Counted from the first letter of the stretch, positions 16,744 through 25,750 are shown. The stretch is 64,000 nt of DNA from Duganella sp. Root336D2 (GCF_001425005.1 NZ_LMDB01000001.1:704340-768339); one strand, 5' to 3'. Translations and numbers: made by a program. Notes: generated from the letters alone by a model not told the origin.

Positions 16744-17922
16744 TCAGTTGCGGCCGGCAGTGCCGTGCTCGGACCAGACAATATCGTTATCCACCGAATA
16801 CAGGCGGCACGGTTCCTTGCTCGCCGCCTGGCAGGCCGCCAGCGCCTTTTCGTTGGTGTTCTCGCCCTCTTCCGCCCAGCCCCATGAACCGGTGGCCGAA
16901 ATCGCAAAGGCGCGCGGCGTAGCTTTGTTCAGGAACTCCCGATACTGCTCGCGGCCACGCTGGGGCACGTAGGGAACGGCACCTACGTCATCCAATGCAG
17001 CATAGCGGGTGGCCTTTTGCGCCGGCGGTTCGGCCACGGCGTAGACCTCGCGGGTCGGCATGCCGACGCCGGCCAGGAAGCGCTCGACTTCCGGCAACCA
17101 GACCGCCGCACCATCGCGGTTGCCGAGCAAACCGTGCGCGTCTTTCTTGAACGCGCCATAAGCCACCAGGTCAGCCTTGCCGCCGGCCGCAGTGAAAGCG
17201 CCATGCATGCGTGCCACCAGTTCCGGTCCGAAGTAGCTGTCATTCGCGCCATACATCCACATGCTCGGCAGCTTGTTACGGCGGCCGTACTCGCCAAACG
17301 CCTTGACCAGGGCGCCCTGCCAGTTGCACAGGTCGCCATGCACCTTCAGGCCCCCGGCAAAATTCATGATGCCGCGCACACCCGGCAGGTCCTGGGTAGC
17401 CGCGGCCATGCTCGCCAGGCCGCCAAACGACTGGCCGGCCAGCACGATATGATCATTGTCGACCCAGGGCTGGGTACGCGCGAAACGCACCACGTCGGCG
17501 ATATCGCCCGCCTGCTCGTAGCCATTGGCCGTCATATTGCAGCCATATTCAACGAACTTGCCGGTCGAATTGGCAAAGCCGGTACGCATCGGCACCATTA
17601 CCGCGTAGCCGCGCCGCACGAAGGCCGTGGCCAGGTAAATGAAGCGGTCGCGCGACTGGAACTTCGGATTGCCCGGTGCCTTGCCATGGTTGATGATCAA
17701 CAGCGGGAACGGGCCGGCGCCAGGAGGACGGAAAACAGTGGTCTCCAGTTGTACGCTCTGCGCGCGGCCGGCCGGAACCATGATGATCTGCTCATGCAGG
17801 CGAGAGTCGAGCGCAGCTTCCCCGGCCCGCGCGAATGGCAGGCTTGCACAGGCCAGCAGTATGGCGGCGACACGTGCGGCGAAGGAATTAATGATGCTCT
17901 CCGGAACAATGCGTAGGGGCAA
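16744..17922 (-). CDS. secreted alpha/beta hydrolase (dienelactone hydrolase/peptidase-like)
   Basis: Exported hydrolase of up to 392 residues. A Sec signal (hydrophobic VAAILLACASLPF, then ARAGEA) precedes an alpha/beta hydrolase fold with the nucleophile elbow GQSFGG (about residues 165-170) and a KKDAHGLLG stretch carrying the likely His. The C-terminal ~70 residues include WGWAEEGENTNEKALAAC, a second module seen in secreted hydrolases of this kind. The start is uncertain: no ATG or GTG precedes the signal peptide. TTG at 17922 is the formal start, while a GGAGAG Shine-Dalgarno lies further in, just before an ATC-ATT pair. The substrate is unknown. Confidence 0.75.
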   Translation of the reverse strand: MPLRIVPESIINSFAARVAAILLACASLPFARAGEAALDSRLHEQIIMVPAGRAQSVQLETTVFRPPGAGPFPLLIINHGKAPGNPKFQSRDRFIYLATAFVRRGYAVMVPMRTGFANSTGKFVEYGCNMTANGYEQAGDIADVVRFARTQPWVDNDHIVLAGQSFGGLASMAAATQDLPGVRGIMNFAGGLKVHGDLCNWQGALVKAFGEYGRRNKLPSMWMYGANDSYFGPELVARMHGAFTAAGGKADLVAYGAFKKDAHGLLGNRDGAAVWLPEVERFLAGVGMPTREVYAVAEPPAQKATRYAALDDVGAVPYVPQRGREQYREFLNKATPRAFAISATGSWGWAEEGENTNEKALAACQAASKEPCRLYSVDNDIVWSEHGTAGRN

Positions 17923-17982
17923 TATCCCAGATTCTTATGCGCACCGCTCAGGAAAGCAATCCCAAAACGACAAACGTAGCAA

Positions 17983-18540
17983 TTAACTCAGCTTCAGGAG
18001 CATGGAACGCATGGATTCCAGTACTTCGTCGGCTAATTCGGGGTCGGTTTTGTAGACATTTCGCGACACCGAGATGCCGCCCACCAGCGCTGCCATGACC
18101 GCGAGCGCCTGTTGCCGCTGGCCTTCCCCGGCCGGCAGCTGCTGGCTGATGTATTCCACCATCTGGCGGAAACCGCTGGTATAGCCTGCACCCACTGAAG
18201 CATCCTGGCGCGCCACCTCGCTGGCGGCAGCCGCCAAAGGGCAGCCTTGCGCAAGGTTGTCGCGCTGTTCCGGCGCCAGGTAGTAATCGACCAGTTGCGC
18301 CAGCGTCACCGGGTGCTCAGTCACCTTGCCATAGGCGGAACGTGTGCTGAACTGCATTGCCTCCGCCGCCAGCGCGTCTTTCGAGGGGAAATGGGCGTAA
18401 AGCGCGCCATGGGTGAGCCCGGCGGCCTTGCTGATCTCTGCCACGCCAACCCCGTCAATCCCCTTTTCCCGGAACAGCCGGGCAGCCGTTTCGACCAGCA
18501 CTTGCCGGTTTTCCGCTGCTTTTTCCCTGGTGATCTTCAT
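17983..18540 (-). CDS. TetR/AcrR family transcriptional regulator
   Basis: DNA-binding repressor of 185 residues. The N-terminal TetR helix-turn-helix is clear: GIDGVGVAEISKAAGLTHGALYAHFPSK spans about residues 27-54 (two shorter words, GLTHGALYAHF, are diagnostic). The C-terminal ligand-binding half (TetR_C) has CPLAAAASEVAR. I prefer the ATG at 18540, since GGGGGAGG lies 6-13 bases upstream; another in-frame ATG sits 7 codons earlier. A TATGAT -10-like box lies about 40 bases upstream on this strand. It may control itself or the adjacent hydrolase; the ligand is unknown. Confidence 0.88.
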   Translation of the reverse strand: MKITREKAAENRQVLVETAARLFREKGIDGVGVAEISKAAGLTHGALYAHFPSKDALAAEAMQFSTRSAYGKVTEHPVTLAQLVDYYLAPEQRDNLAQGCPLAAAASEVARQDASVGAGYTSGFRQMVEYISQQLPAGEGQRQQALAVMAALVGGISVSRNVYKTDPELADEVLESMRSMLLKLS

Positions 18541-18644
18541 GGCCAGCCTCCCCCGCATCAATCATTGCGGTCATCATCATACCATGTGTTGCACGGCCTG
18601 CTTATTTTTTGGGCAGTGATTGGTAATTTCCATGTGGAATCATG

Positions 18645-18650
18645 TAAACT
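18645..18650 (+). promoter_or_regulatory. -10-like box, leaderless arrangement, for the FlgC-like gene
   Basis: TAAACT preceded directly by TG; six bases separate it from the ATG at 18657, with no Shine-Dalgarno between. Confidence 0.4.
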
Positions 18651-18656
18651 GGCGCC

Positions 18657-18992
18657 ATGACGATCTCCGCACTCCAGGCCGGCCTGTCCGGCCTTCAAGC
18701 AAACCAGCGCGCCCTGGACGTGGAAGGACACAACGTCGCCAACCTGGCGACACAGAACTTCCAGCCGCAGCAGGCCACGTTCCAGGAAACCGCGGGCGGC
18801 ACCAGCGTCACCATTTCCACTGCGGCACGCGACCTGTCGGCTGCCGCCAACGCTGGCGGCGCACCGTCAGGCACCGATCCGGCCAGTTCGATCACCAACT
18901 CCCTGGTCTACAAGGCCAACTTCGACCTGTCGGCCAAAGTGATCCAGGCTGCCGACGAACGAATCGGTACACTGCTCGATATCAAGGCTTAA
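18657..18992 (+). CDS. orphan flagellar basal-body rod-like miniprotein
   Basis: A 111-residue protein whose first ~45 residues match the N-terminal helix of flagellar rod/hook proteins (FlgB/FlgC/FlgG): ISALQAGLSGLQANQRALDV followed by GHNVANLATQNF. The C-terminal LVYKANFDLSAKVIQAADERIGTLLDI resembles the C-terminal rod helix, ending in a LDIKA-type tail. The middle domain is missing, so this is a minimal two-helix version (FlgC is ~135 residues, FlgG ~260). No flagellar genes are nearby. The start has no ribosome-binding site and a -10-like TAAACT is 6 bases upstream. Function is not known. Confidence 0.75.
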   Translation: MTISALQAGLSGLQANQRALDVEGHNVANLATQNFQPQQATFQETAGGTSVTISTAARDLSAAANAGGAPSGTDPASSITNSLVYKANFDLSAKVIQAADERIGTLLDIKA

Positions 18993-19046
18993 CGCCAGCG
19001 CCTTCCCGCGCTATGCTGTCGTATGTGCAGCGTGGCGGAGGCTAGC

Positions 19047-19688
19047 ATGGACGACATCGAACTCCCCCTTCAGGACCGCAATCAAGCCGCCGAGCTGCTG
19101 GCCGAAAAGCTGGTGTACCTGCGCGGCAGCCGGCCCCTGATCCTTGCCATTCCGCGCGGCGCCGTGCCGATGGGGCGCATCATTGCCGACCGCCTCGATG
19201 GCGAGCTTGATGTAGTACTGGTGCGAAAAATTCCCTCTGCCATCGATCCCGAGCTGGCGGTCGGCGCCGTGGACGAGCATGGCAACCGCGAGCTGGCGCC
19301 CTATTTCAACCGCACCCGTACCAGCATGGAATGGGTCGAGTTGCAGACCCACGAGCAGCTTGAGCTGATGCGCCGCCGCCGCGCATCATACGGCAGCAGG
19401 CGGCCGCCGGCCAACCCGGAGGGCCGCACCGTGGTGATTGTCGATGATGGCCTGGCCACCGGTTCCACCATGGCCGCAGCCCTGCGCTCCACGCGCGCGC
19501 GCAAGCCAAAGCAGCTGATTGCCGCCGTACCCGTGGCTGCGCCGGATTCGCTGGAAGTGATCGCGCCTTTGGCCGACGGCATTGTCTACCTTGCCGCGCC
19601 GATGAACTTCATGTCCGTCAGCCGCCATTACCGCAGCTTCCCGCAGGTGTCGGAAGAAGAAGTCCTGGAGCTGCTGGCGAGCCAGTAG
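19047..19688 (+). CDS. phosphoribosyltransferase family protein
   Basis: Type I phosphoribosyltransferase-fold protein of 213 residues. The PRPP-binding motif VVIVDDGLATGSTM (about residues 130-143) is complete and AIPRGAVPMG (about 34-43) is the usual early loop. Such stand-alone proteins are commonly annotated as phosphoribosyltransferases of unknown base specificity. I chose the ATG at 19047, which has GGAGG 6-10 bases upstream. A second ATG at 19023 lies 6 bases after a TATGCT hexamer and could give a leaderless variant with 8 extra residues. Confidence 0.82.
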   Translation: MDDIELPLQDRNQAAELLAEKLVYLRGSRPLILAIPRGAVPMGRIIADRLDGELDVVLVRKIPSAIDPELAVGAVDEHGNRELAPYFNRTRTSMEWVELQTHEQLELMRRRRASYGSRRPPANPEGRTVVIVDDGLATGSTMAAALRSTRARKPKQLIAAVPVAAPDSLEVIAPLADGIVYLAAPMNFMSVSRHYRSFPQVSEEEVLELLASQ

Positions 19689-19742
19689 TGCGACTTTGAA
19701 TTGCCGCGTGTGCGACACTGGCGCAGAGGAGGCAGCCAACGG

Positions 19743-20696
19743 ATGACCGAACACGATCCCCGCAAACAGGATCGCCGCGAAGGAGACCGCGGGCAGCGGC
19801 GGCGCGCCGGCGACGCGCCGCGCTACCTTGATCCCGGCGAAACCATCTTCACGCTGTGGGGGCGCGTGATCGTTGCGCGCTACAAGCGCTGGGCTGCCGC
19901 CGCGACGCGGCATATCGTCCAGCGGCCTTTGCACATCGGGGTTTCGGCCCGCATCTACCATCCCGAGCCCGGCGCCACGGGGCTGCGCAGCAAGAACCTG
20001 CAATATCTCGAAGAGTCCGTGGCGCAGTGGGTGATGTCGCGCGACGTACTGGTGTTCATGATCCCGACCGTGAATACATCGGGCCTGCTGCACCCCTCCA
20101 ATATCCGCCTGCGCGACTACGCCAAGCACCTCGACGGCCTGGTGCTGCAAGGCGGCGCCGACGTATCGCCGCAAAGCTATGCCGAAGCGCCGACCAAGCC
20201 TGAATGGAGCGGCGACCGGGCGCGCGACATGTACGAACTGGAGCTGTTGCATGAATTCGTCGAAGCAGGCAAGCCGGTGCTGGGTATTTGCCGCGGATGC
20301 CAGCTGCTCAACGTCGCCTTCGGCGGCAGCCTCTACCAGGACATTGCGACCGATGTTCCGGACGCCCATGCCCACGTGTCCGACGATTACGACCGGCACC
20401 GGCACGAAGTCACTTTCCCGCCCGGCTCCTCGCTGCCTAATATGGTCAGGGGCCCGCAACGCGCACTGGTGAACTCCATCCACCACCAGGCGGTGAAGTC
20501 GCTGGGCAAGGATATGCAGGTGGAAGCGCTGTCCTATCCGGACAATATGATCGAAGCAATCCGCTACACGCGGGCGCCCTTCGTAATGGGCCTGCAATGG
20601 CACCCCGAATTCCACCGCGCGGGCGGCGTTGAACTGCTCGATTGCACCGGCATCCTCGACAGCTTCCTCCGCGCCGCGCGCGAAACGCGCTTTTAA
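19743..20696 (+). CDS. class I glutamine amidotransferase-like hydrolase (peptidase C26, PuuD-like)
   Basis: Gamma-glutamyl hydrolase family protein of 317 residues. The nucleophile is Cys183 in GICRGCQLLN and the His-Glu pair lies in LQWHPEFH near the C-terminus. The upstream DGLVLQGGADVSP is the typical oxyanion strand. PuuD cleaves gamma-glutamyl-GABA in putrescine breakdown, but no other puu genes are present, so the substrate is open. A ~60-residue Arg-rich N-terminal extension precedes the fold. The start at 19743 follows GAGGAGG with slightly long spacing. It is probably co-transcribed with the phosphoribosyltransferase 54 bases upstream. Confidence 0.85.
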   Translation: MTEHDPRKQDRREGDRGQRRRAGDAPRYLDPGETIFTLWGRVIVARYKRWAAAATRHIVQRPLHIGVSARIYHPEPGATGLRSKNLQYLEESVAQWVMSRDVLVFMIPTVNTSGLLHPSNIRLRDYAKHLDGLVLQGGADVSPQSYAEAPTKPEWSGDRARDMYELELLHEFVEAGKPVLGICRGCQLLNVAFGGSLYQDIATDVPDAHAHVSDDYDRHRHEVTFPPGSSLPNMVRGPQRALVNSIHHQAVKSLGKDMQVEALSYPDNMIEAIRYTRAPFVMGLQWHPEFHRAGGVELLDCTGILDSFLRAARETRF

Positions 20697-21169
20697 CGCT
20701 TGCAGGGCTTCCCGTCGTATTGCAGTTGGTGCTGCCTATACGCGCTGCCATTCCAGCGCTCGATAGGGAAGCAGAAGCCCGGACCGCCGATTTCGATGTC
20801 GGGCCAGCCGTCCTTGCCCCTGGTATGGAGCACAGTCAGGATGCCGGCGCCATGGGTAATGAGCTTCCATTTGCCATCGGACTGCCTGCTGACCAGGGCA
20901 TAGCCGACGCCAGTATCGCCATAGCATGCCGTGCCGCTTTCCGTGATGATTGCTTCAGGTTGGCCGTCGCCATTCAGGTCTTTGACTTGTTCGATCGCGC
21001 CCGGCACATAGCTCGCCCCGGAGTCAGCGCAGGACTTCCATGCTTTTCCATGCTGTTTGAAGCCCGCGGCCTTGAATGCGGCAGCTTCGTCCGCCGCTGG
21101 CAATGTGTTTGCAGCTGCCAGCGAGGCCTGGCTGAACACCAGGCTAAATATCGCGATAATCAGTTTCAT
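20693..21169 (-). CDS. secreted protein with calcium-loop-like repeat, unknown function
   Basis: Not recognised as a named family. The 158-residue product begins with a signal peptide (MKLIIAIFSLVFSQASLAAA). It carries the loop DLNGDGQPEAIITESG (about residues 64-79), which resembles the calcium-binding D-x-N-x-D-G loops of FG-GAP/dockerin-type repeats. Four cysteines in the mature part (for example KSCAD, TACYGD, GFCFP, KPCKR) could form two disulfides in the periplasm. Its 5' end overlaps the end of the dioxygenase gene by 26 bases, so it is the last gene of a three-gene operon. Confidence 0.72.
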   Translation of the reverse strand: MKLIIAIFSLVFSQASLAAANTLPAADEAAAFKAAGFKQHGKAWKSCADSGASYVPGAIEQVKDLNGDGQPEAIITESGTACYGDTGVGYALVSRQSDGKWKLITHGAGILTVLHTRGKDGWPDIEIGGPGFCFPIERWNGSAYRQHQLQYDGKPCKR

Positions 21170-21842
21170 ATTGCCATCCTCCCCGCTTTGGCCATTCTAA
21201 TCCATGTGGTAGCTCAGCAGGACCAAAGAGGAAATGCAATACCCGGCGGCGACTGGTGCCTGTTGCTTTTGAGGAACGATGTAACAGTAGCGGTCGCATC
21301 ACCAGCAGGTCGCCCACCTGCGCCAGGCAGGCTTGCTCGTCCTGGCGCAATGCCGCCGCATCCTGCGGCGGAATGACTCCTTGCCGGTGCGACCCCGGCA
21401 CCACATGCACCGGACCGTCCTCCGCACCGCAAGGGTCAAGATGCAGCCGCACTGCGACCAGCTGTTCCAGCAATCCGCTCGGAGGCTGCACATACCAGCC
21501 ATCTTCCTTGCGCGACCAGCCGCGCAGGGCCGTCCCCTCGACCTGCTCGTACACAGGGATGCTCAGGTCCTGGTGCACCGGCACCAGCCAGTTCACGGAA
21601 CCCGATTTTTCGAAGAAAGTGCATTGCGCAGGGACGTGGCCGGCCGGCAGCAGGTTCCGAACCGCAGGTGAAGCAGTGAGGAAGCCCGCAAGCTCTGCAC
21701 ACCAAGCCTGCGACAGCAAAGTCCGGGACCCTGCCGTGTCGTGGGTACCGATTTGCGCGGCATAGCGTGCGCATTGCCCGGCATCGACGGCACCGGCAAT
21801 GACCGCAAACCCGCGCCGCGCAAAATCGGCAGCGTCAGCCAT
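21144..21842 (-). CDS. phytanoyl-CoA dioxygenase family protein
   Basis: Fe(II)/2-oxoglutarate-type dioxygenase of 232 residues. The metal facial triad is visible as VHQDLS (His and Asp, about residues 88-93) and a distal His in LLLHRSSKAT (about 187-196), where SRRRVLHF supplies the Arg that binds 2-oxoglutarate. PGSHRQGVIP is a family-typical stretch. The start lies 3 bases after the end of the upstream 104-residue gene, so the two are co-transcribed. The substrate is unknown. Confidence 0.85.
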   Translation of the reverse strand: MADAADFARRGFAVIAGAVDAGQCARYAAQIGTHDTAGSRTLLSQAWCAELAGFLTASPAVRNLLPAGHVPAQCTFFEKSGSVNWLVPVHQDLSIPVYEQVEGTALRGWSRKEDGWYVQPPSGLLEQLVAVRLHLDPCGAEDGPVHVVPGSHRQGVIPPQDAAALRQDEQACLAQVGDLLVMRPLLLHRSSKATGTSRRRVLHFLFGPAELPHGLEWPKRGGWQYETDYRDI

Positions 21843-21845
21843 CGT

Positions 21846-22160
21846 TTAAGGTTTTTCGTAGAAGACCAGGGAGCTGCCCAGGGTCAGGGATTCTTCGATG
21901 TGAGGGTGCAGGTCAACGAACGGCTTCTGCTCCAGCATTTCAGTTTGCAGGACACTGAACGCGTCCATCGCAACTTCCTCGAATCCGAACTTGCTGGCCT
22001 CGATAATCGCAGAGTCCCAGAGGGCATCCGCGCCTTCCTGCAGCAGGAACAGCATGCACTTGTGCAGCGCATGCTCTTGCGGGTGTGCGTATTCATAGAC
22101 CGGCTTGCCTTCGAAAATCCCTTCGAAGGTGTAGATCCCCAGGACACTGTTATCGCTCAT
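21846..22160 (-). CDS. conserved hypothetical protein, 104 residues
   Basis: I do not recognise this acidic, soluble protein. It has no signal peptide or membrane helix and is rich in Glu/Asp and aromatics (for example IYTFEGIFEGKPVYEYAHP), which suggests a compact alpha/beta fold. A promoter is visible upstream (-10 TATAAT at 22190-22195, -35 TTGGGA at 22212-22217 on this strand, spacer 16), and it heads the operon with the dioxygenase and the secreted protein. That promoter lies over the end of the MBL hydrolase gene. Confidence 0.7.
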   Translation of the reverse strand: MSDNSVLGIYTFEGIFEGKPVYEYAHPQEHALHKCMLFLLQEGADALWDSAIIEASKFGFEEVAMDAFSVLQTEMLEQKPFVDLHPHIEESLTLGSSLVFYEKP

Positions 22161-22189
22161 GAGCTATTCGAATTAACTGGAAGTGCCTG

Positions 22190-22217
22190 ATTATACTGCG
22201 GACCGGGGTCGTCCCAA
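22190..22217 (-). promoter_or_regulatory. sigma70-type promoter for the 22160-20693 operon
   Basis: On the minus strand TTGGGA, 16 bases, TATAAT; 29 bases from the -10 to the ATG at 22160. It overlaps the last codons of the MBL-fold gene. Confidence 0.6.
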
Positions 22218-23285
22218 TGCCCCGAACAGCCACCAGAAAATGCCCGATATCAGCGCCAATGCAGTGCCCAGCACTGCCAGCGAGCGCCAGGAATACAGCA
22301 CTGACGCCGGAACAAACGGCGGCTGGTATATCAATAGCTGGTCTTGCCGGTGCATATGCAGCGGCAGGCCAGGAGCGAGGTAGCTCTCGGCCAGCACAGG
22401 CTTGGCGGCACCGCTCGCCAGCTCGCCCATCGCCAAGCGGACGCGATCGGCCCAGTCGTGATCAAACTCCGGCTTGCCATGGGCGCCGAAATACCGATAG
22501 GACTTGCTCGTCGTGGCCAGCAGTTTCCCGATTTCATGAGCGTAGACGCACGTGTCGCTGCCGGGCAGGAATACGACCAGTCCACCCAGGTGCTGGTAGA
22601 GGAAGTCGCCGGCAAACACCAATTGACGCTCACGGTCGACGAAGGTTGCAGACTCCTGCGCATGGCCCGGCGTAGAGCGGATTTCGATGGCGCGGCCGCC
22701 AAGGTCAATCTTCTCGCCGTCCCCCAACCAACGCTGGATGCGCAAGGCGCGCGAGCCGGTGAGCGATTCCGCGGCAGCGATCTGCAGCCTGCCGCCCTGC
22801 GCCCTGGATTGCAGCTCTGCTGTCGCGAGCACCAGCGCACCTTCAAATGCATCCAGGTCTCCGATATGGTCGAAGTGGAAGTGCGAAAGCGCGAGCATGA
22901 GGGGCTTGGCAGTCAGGCTTTCGGCCAGCGCCCGAATCGAGCGGATGTTGGCGGGACGCTCGCCGGATCCAGCGTCAATCAACAGCGCGCGATCGCCGCC
23001 AACCAGCAGGTAGGAAGAGTTGTATTGTGAGGATTTGGGTTCCGCGATGATGTAGCTGCCATCGTCAATCGCCTCAACCGCATACCAGTCGTCCACGTAG
23101 CGCGCCTTTTCACTCCACAGCTGGCCGGAGCGCAGCTTACCGAATACCTGGTCGCTGGCAAACGGCATCCTGGCGAGCAACGATGCGCCAAGCACCAACG
23201 CAAGCAGGAGAATGACAGTGGCGACAATGGCGCGCCTGATGGCGCGGGGCTTTGCGGGAACGGCGGACATGGTGCGGCGCGACAT
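22191..23285 (-). CDS. membrane-anchored MBL-fold metallo-hydrolase
   Basis: Metallo-beta-lactamase-fold hydrolase of 364 residues. The zinc motif HFHFDHIGD (about residues 134-142) is complete and further ligands fit STPGHAQES and the GAHGKPEFDHDW stretch. A hydrophobic helix at about residues 16-38 and another at about 335-356 (ALALISGIFWWLFGALG) place the enzyme on a membrane, catalytic part probably periplasmic. The start codon is 15 bases after a TATAAT (minus strand, 23301-23306), leaving a very short 5' leader. The substrate is unknown. Confidence 0.82.
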   Translation of the reverse strand: MSRRTMSAVPAKPRAIRRAIVATVILLLALVLGASLLARMPFASDQVFGKLRSGQLWSEKARYVDDWYAVEAIDDGSYIIAEPKSSQYNSSYLLVGGDRALLIDAGSGERPANIRSIRALAESLTAKPLMLALSHFHFDHIGDLDAFEGALVLATAELQSRAQGGRLQIAAAESLTGSRALRIQRWLGDGEKIDLGGRAIEIRSTPGHAQESATFVDRERQLVFAGDFLYQHLGGLVVFLPGSDTCVYAHEIGKLLATTSKSYRYFGAHGKPEFDHDWADRVRLAMGELASGAAKPVLAESYLAPGLPLHMHRQDQLLIYQPPFVPASVLYSWRSLAVLGTALALISGIFWWLFGALGRPRSAV

Positions 23286-23300
23286 GTTGAAAAAATGTCA

Positions 23301-23306
23301 ATTATA
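23301..23306 (-). promoter_or_regulatory. -10 box for the MBL-fold gene
   Basis: TATAAT on the minus strand, 15 bases before the ATG. No good -35 hexamer was found. Confidence 0.45.
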
Positions 23307-23371
23307 TCCAATCGCCTGGAATTCCGCGCGTCGCCGATAGCGGCTGGCGCCCTGGCGCCGCCGCCAGCCGA

Positions 23372-24490
23372 TCAATTACCCCTGAACTTCGCAATCGCCG
23401 CATCCACCACGCCCTCCACGCTGCCGGAGGAATCGAATTCCGCCCGCAGGTAGTGGGCATCGCTGCCCATGTGGGTCACCTGCATCAGGTGGTTCAGCGC
23501 AGCGCTGCCGCCCAGCGCTTCGGCATGCAGGTCCATGCGGCGCAGCGTGGTCAGGATGTCTTCACGCAGTGACAGGCTCTCGTAGGTCTTCGGATGCACC
23601 ACCGTGCCATCGAGCCCGAAACGGCAGGCCTGGAAGCGGTTGTAGTTGTAGACCAGGTAGTCGTCTTCGGCCGGCGGCTCCTCCTTGCGCTCCAATAGAT
23701 AGGAGCACAGGGCCTGCAGATAGCAGGCCAAAGCCGCGGCGCGTTCCACCGTCAGCGGCGTGTCGCAGACGCGCAGCTCGATCGTGCCGTATTCAGGCTT
23801 GGGGCGGATGTCCCAGTAGAAGTCCTTCATCGACTTGATCACGCCCGTATGCTCCATCTTCGAGAAGAAGCTGTGCTCGAACTCGTCCCACTTCAGGATG
23901 AACGGCGCGCGGCCGCTCATGGGGAAGGCGAACACGCTGTTCAGGCGCGCGGAGTTGAACAGGGTGTCGTTCCCCTGTACGTAGGGCGACGACGCCGACA
24001 GCGCGATGAAGTGCGGCACGTAGCGGCTCAGGGAATGCAGCAGGTACAGCGCATCGTCGCCGCTGGTGCAGCCGATGTGCACGTGCTGGCCGAAAATCGT
24101 GAACTGCTTGGCCAGGTAGCCATACAGCGCCGACACTTCCTTGAAGCGCGGCTTCGAGAAGATCTTGCGCTCCGACCAGCGCTGGAACGGGTGCGTCCCG
24201 CCGCCGCAAATGCCGATATTCAGCGTGTCGGCCGCCCGTACCAGGGTATCGCGCGTTTCGCGCAACTGGGCCACCAGCTCGCTGTGATTGGTGTGCACGT
24301 CGCTGTTAATCTCGATCATGCTCTCGGTGATCTCCGGCGTGACGTGGCCGGGAAACGGCTTGCGCGCCAACAGGTGCAGCAAGTCCGGGCTCGACGCGGT
24401 CAGGTCGAAGTCGGACAGGCTGACCAATTGCAGCTCGAGCTCGACCCCCATTGTCAAAGCTTGCGACGATTTGAATTCTTCCAACGGCAT
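23372..24490 (-). CDS. ybdK: carboxylate-amine ligase YbdK family (GCS2-type)
   Basis: ATP-dependent ligase of 372 residues in the glutamate-cysteine ligase type 2 superfamily; E. coli YbdK has weak gamma-glutamylcysteine ligase activity. [11 protein letters not shown] (about residues 15-25) carries the metal-binding Glu residues. [14 protein letters not shown] (about 134-147) and [15 protein letters not shown] (about 178-192) are family-typical. The ATG follows the antiporter stop after one base, and GAGGAGGG lies within the antiporter's end, so the two genes are translationally coupled. The physiological substrate is unproven. Confidence 0.88.
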   Translation of the reverse strand: MPLEEFKSSQALTMGVELELQLVSLSDFDLTASSPDLLHLLARKPFPGHVTPEITESMIEINSDVHTNHSELVAQLRETRDTLVRAADTLNIGICGGGTHPFQRWSERKIFSKPRFKEVSALYGYLAKQFTIFGQHVHIGCTSGDDALYLLHSLSRYVPHFIALSASSPYVQGNDTLFNSARLNSVFAFPMSGRAPFILKWDEFEHSFFSKMEHTGVIKSMKDFYWDIRPKPEYGTIELRVCDTPLTVERAAALACYLQALCSYLLERKEEPPAEDDYLVYNYNRFQACRFGLDGTVVHPKTYESLSLREDILTTLRRMDLHAEALGGSAALNHLMQVTHMGSDAHYLRAEFDSSGSVEGVVDAAIAKFRGN

Positions 24491-24491
24491 A

Positions 24492-25676
24492 TCAGCCCTC
24501 CTCTTTTGCCGTTTCGCGCGCCCGGATCAGCGCGCGCTGCGTAATGACCGGCCCCAGCACTTCCATGAAAAGTGTCATGGCGGCCAGCGCAGCCAGTTCA
24601 TCCACCAGCACAATACCCATATAGCGCGTCTGCTCCAGGAGCAGGATGCCGAACACCGACATCGGCGACAGCGCTACGCCGATCAACGCGCCCTTGCGCC
24701 ATGAAATACCGGCCACGTGCGAGAGCAGCGCGACGGCGATGGTCTTGGTAGCGAAGCGCACCAGCAACAGCAATGCGCCCAGCGAAGCACCGAACACTAC
24801 GCGCTGCCAGTCCAGCGTGGAGACAGCAAACACAAACAGCAGCACCGTCAACAGTTCGCCGATCGCGCCAAAGTTACGCTGCGTGCGCGTGAAGGTCACG
24901 CGGCGATGGCGCGCCATCAGGCCGAAGGTCAGGGTCGCCAGCACGGGCGACAAATCGGCCGCCTGCGTGATCGACACCAGCAGCACGACCACCATGGCAA
25001 AAGCCACGGTGCCATCTCGCGCCAGCGTGCCAATGCTGCGCAGTAGCGCCGGCACCAGCATGCCTGCCACCGCGCCCAGCACGGCCGAAGCGAGCAGCTC
25101 GATCACGCTGCGCGACACGGCTTGCGTCAGGCTGCCGGAGGTCTGGAATACCCAGAAACCAACCACCACCTTGAACACGAACAACGCAAGCACGCAGTTC
25201 ATTGCCACCAAATGCAGCACGCGCTCCGTCACCTGGCCCGAACTGCGTTCCTCATTAATCACGCGCAGCACGCCTGCCGGCGAAGTGGACATCGCCAAGG
25301 ATGCAAGCAACAGCGCCGTCAACGGCGGCATGCCTTGCCAGTAAGCGATTGAAAACACTGCGCCGAACGTGAGCGCAGATTCTGCCAGGCCGCTGACGGC
25401 AATCCAGGGATTGACGCGCAGCCAGCGCAGGTTGATGCGGTAACCGAATTCAAACAGGATGAGGCCGAAAGCGATATTGGCGAGCAGCGTTACCTGGCTG
25501 CTGCCGTCCGGCACAAGAAGATCGGGCATCGCCTGCGCAAGCAGGAAGCCCACCAAACCGTACACACTGATGCGCGGCAGATTACTCCAACGATGAACGA
25601 ACTCACCTGCGAGCCATGCCAGCAGCATGGCGCAAGGCCATGCGAGTTCGTCAGAGATGACTAACAAATCGGTCAT
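24492..25676 (-). CDS. cation:proton antiporter (CPA2 family)
   Basis: Inner-membrane antiporter of 394 residues with about 12 hydrophobic helices. The helix [21 protein letters not shown] (part shown, about residues 142-160) corresponds to the ion-binding region of CPA2 transporters. There is no C-terminal RCK/TrkA-N domain, unlike KefB/KefC. I chose the ATG at 25676, with GGAGGTACG upstream; in-frame sequence extends 17 codons further but lacks a ribosome-binding site. Coupling to a glutathione-synthesis-type ligase is suggestive, since KefB/C-type exchangers respond to glutathione. Ion specificity cannot be read from the sequence. Confidence 0.85.
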   Translation of the reverse strand: MTDLLVISDELAWPCAMLLAWLAGEFVHRWSNLPRISVYGLVGFLLAQAMPDLLVPDGSSQVTLLANIAFGLILFEFGYRINLRWLRVNPWIAVSGLAESALTFGAVFSIAYWQGMPPLTALLLASLAMSTSPAGVLRVINEERSSGQVTERVLHLVAMNCVLALFVFKVVVGFWVFQTSGSLTQAVSRSVIELLASAVLGAVAGMLVPALLRSIGTLARDGTVAFAMVVVLLVSITQAADLSPVLATLTFGLMARHRRVTFTRTQRNFGAIGELLTVLLFVFAVSTLDWQRVVFGASLGALLLLVRFATKTIAVALLSHVAGISWRKGALIGVALSPMSVFGILLLEQTRYMGIVLVDELAALAAMTLFMEVLGPVITQRALIRARETAKEEG

Positions 25677-25737
25677 AAACGTACCTCCGAGCCGTACTAT
25701 ATTGCAATTGTGAAAAACGCGTCGCACTTATCTCCGT

Positions 25738-25743
25738 TACAAT
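25738..25743 (+). promoter_or_regulatory. -10-like box, leaderless arrangement, for fghA
   Basis: TACAAT with 7 bases to the ATG at 25751 and no Shine-Dalgarno. No good -35 hexamer at standard spacing. Confidence 0.4.
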
Positions 25744-25750
25744 GCCATGC

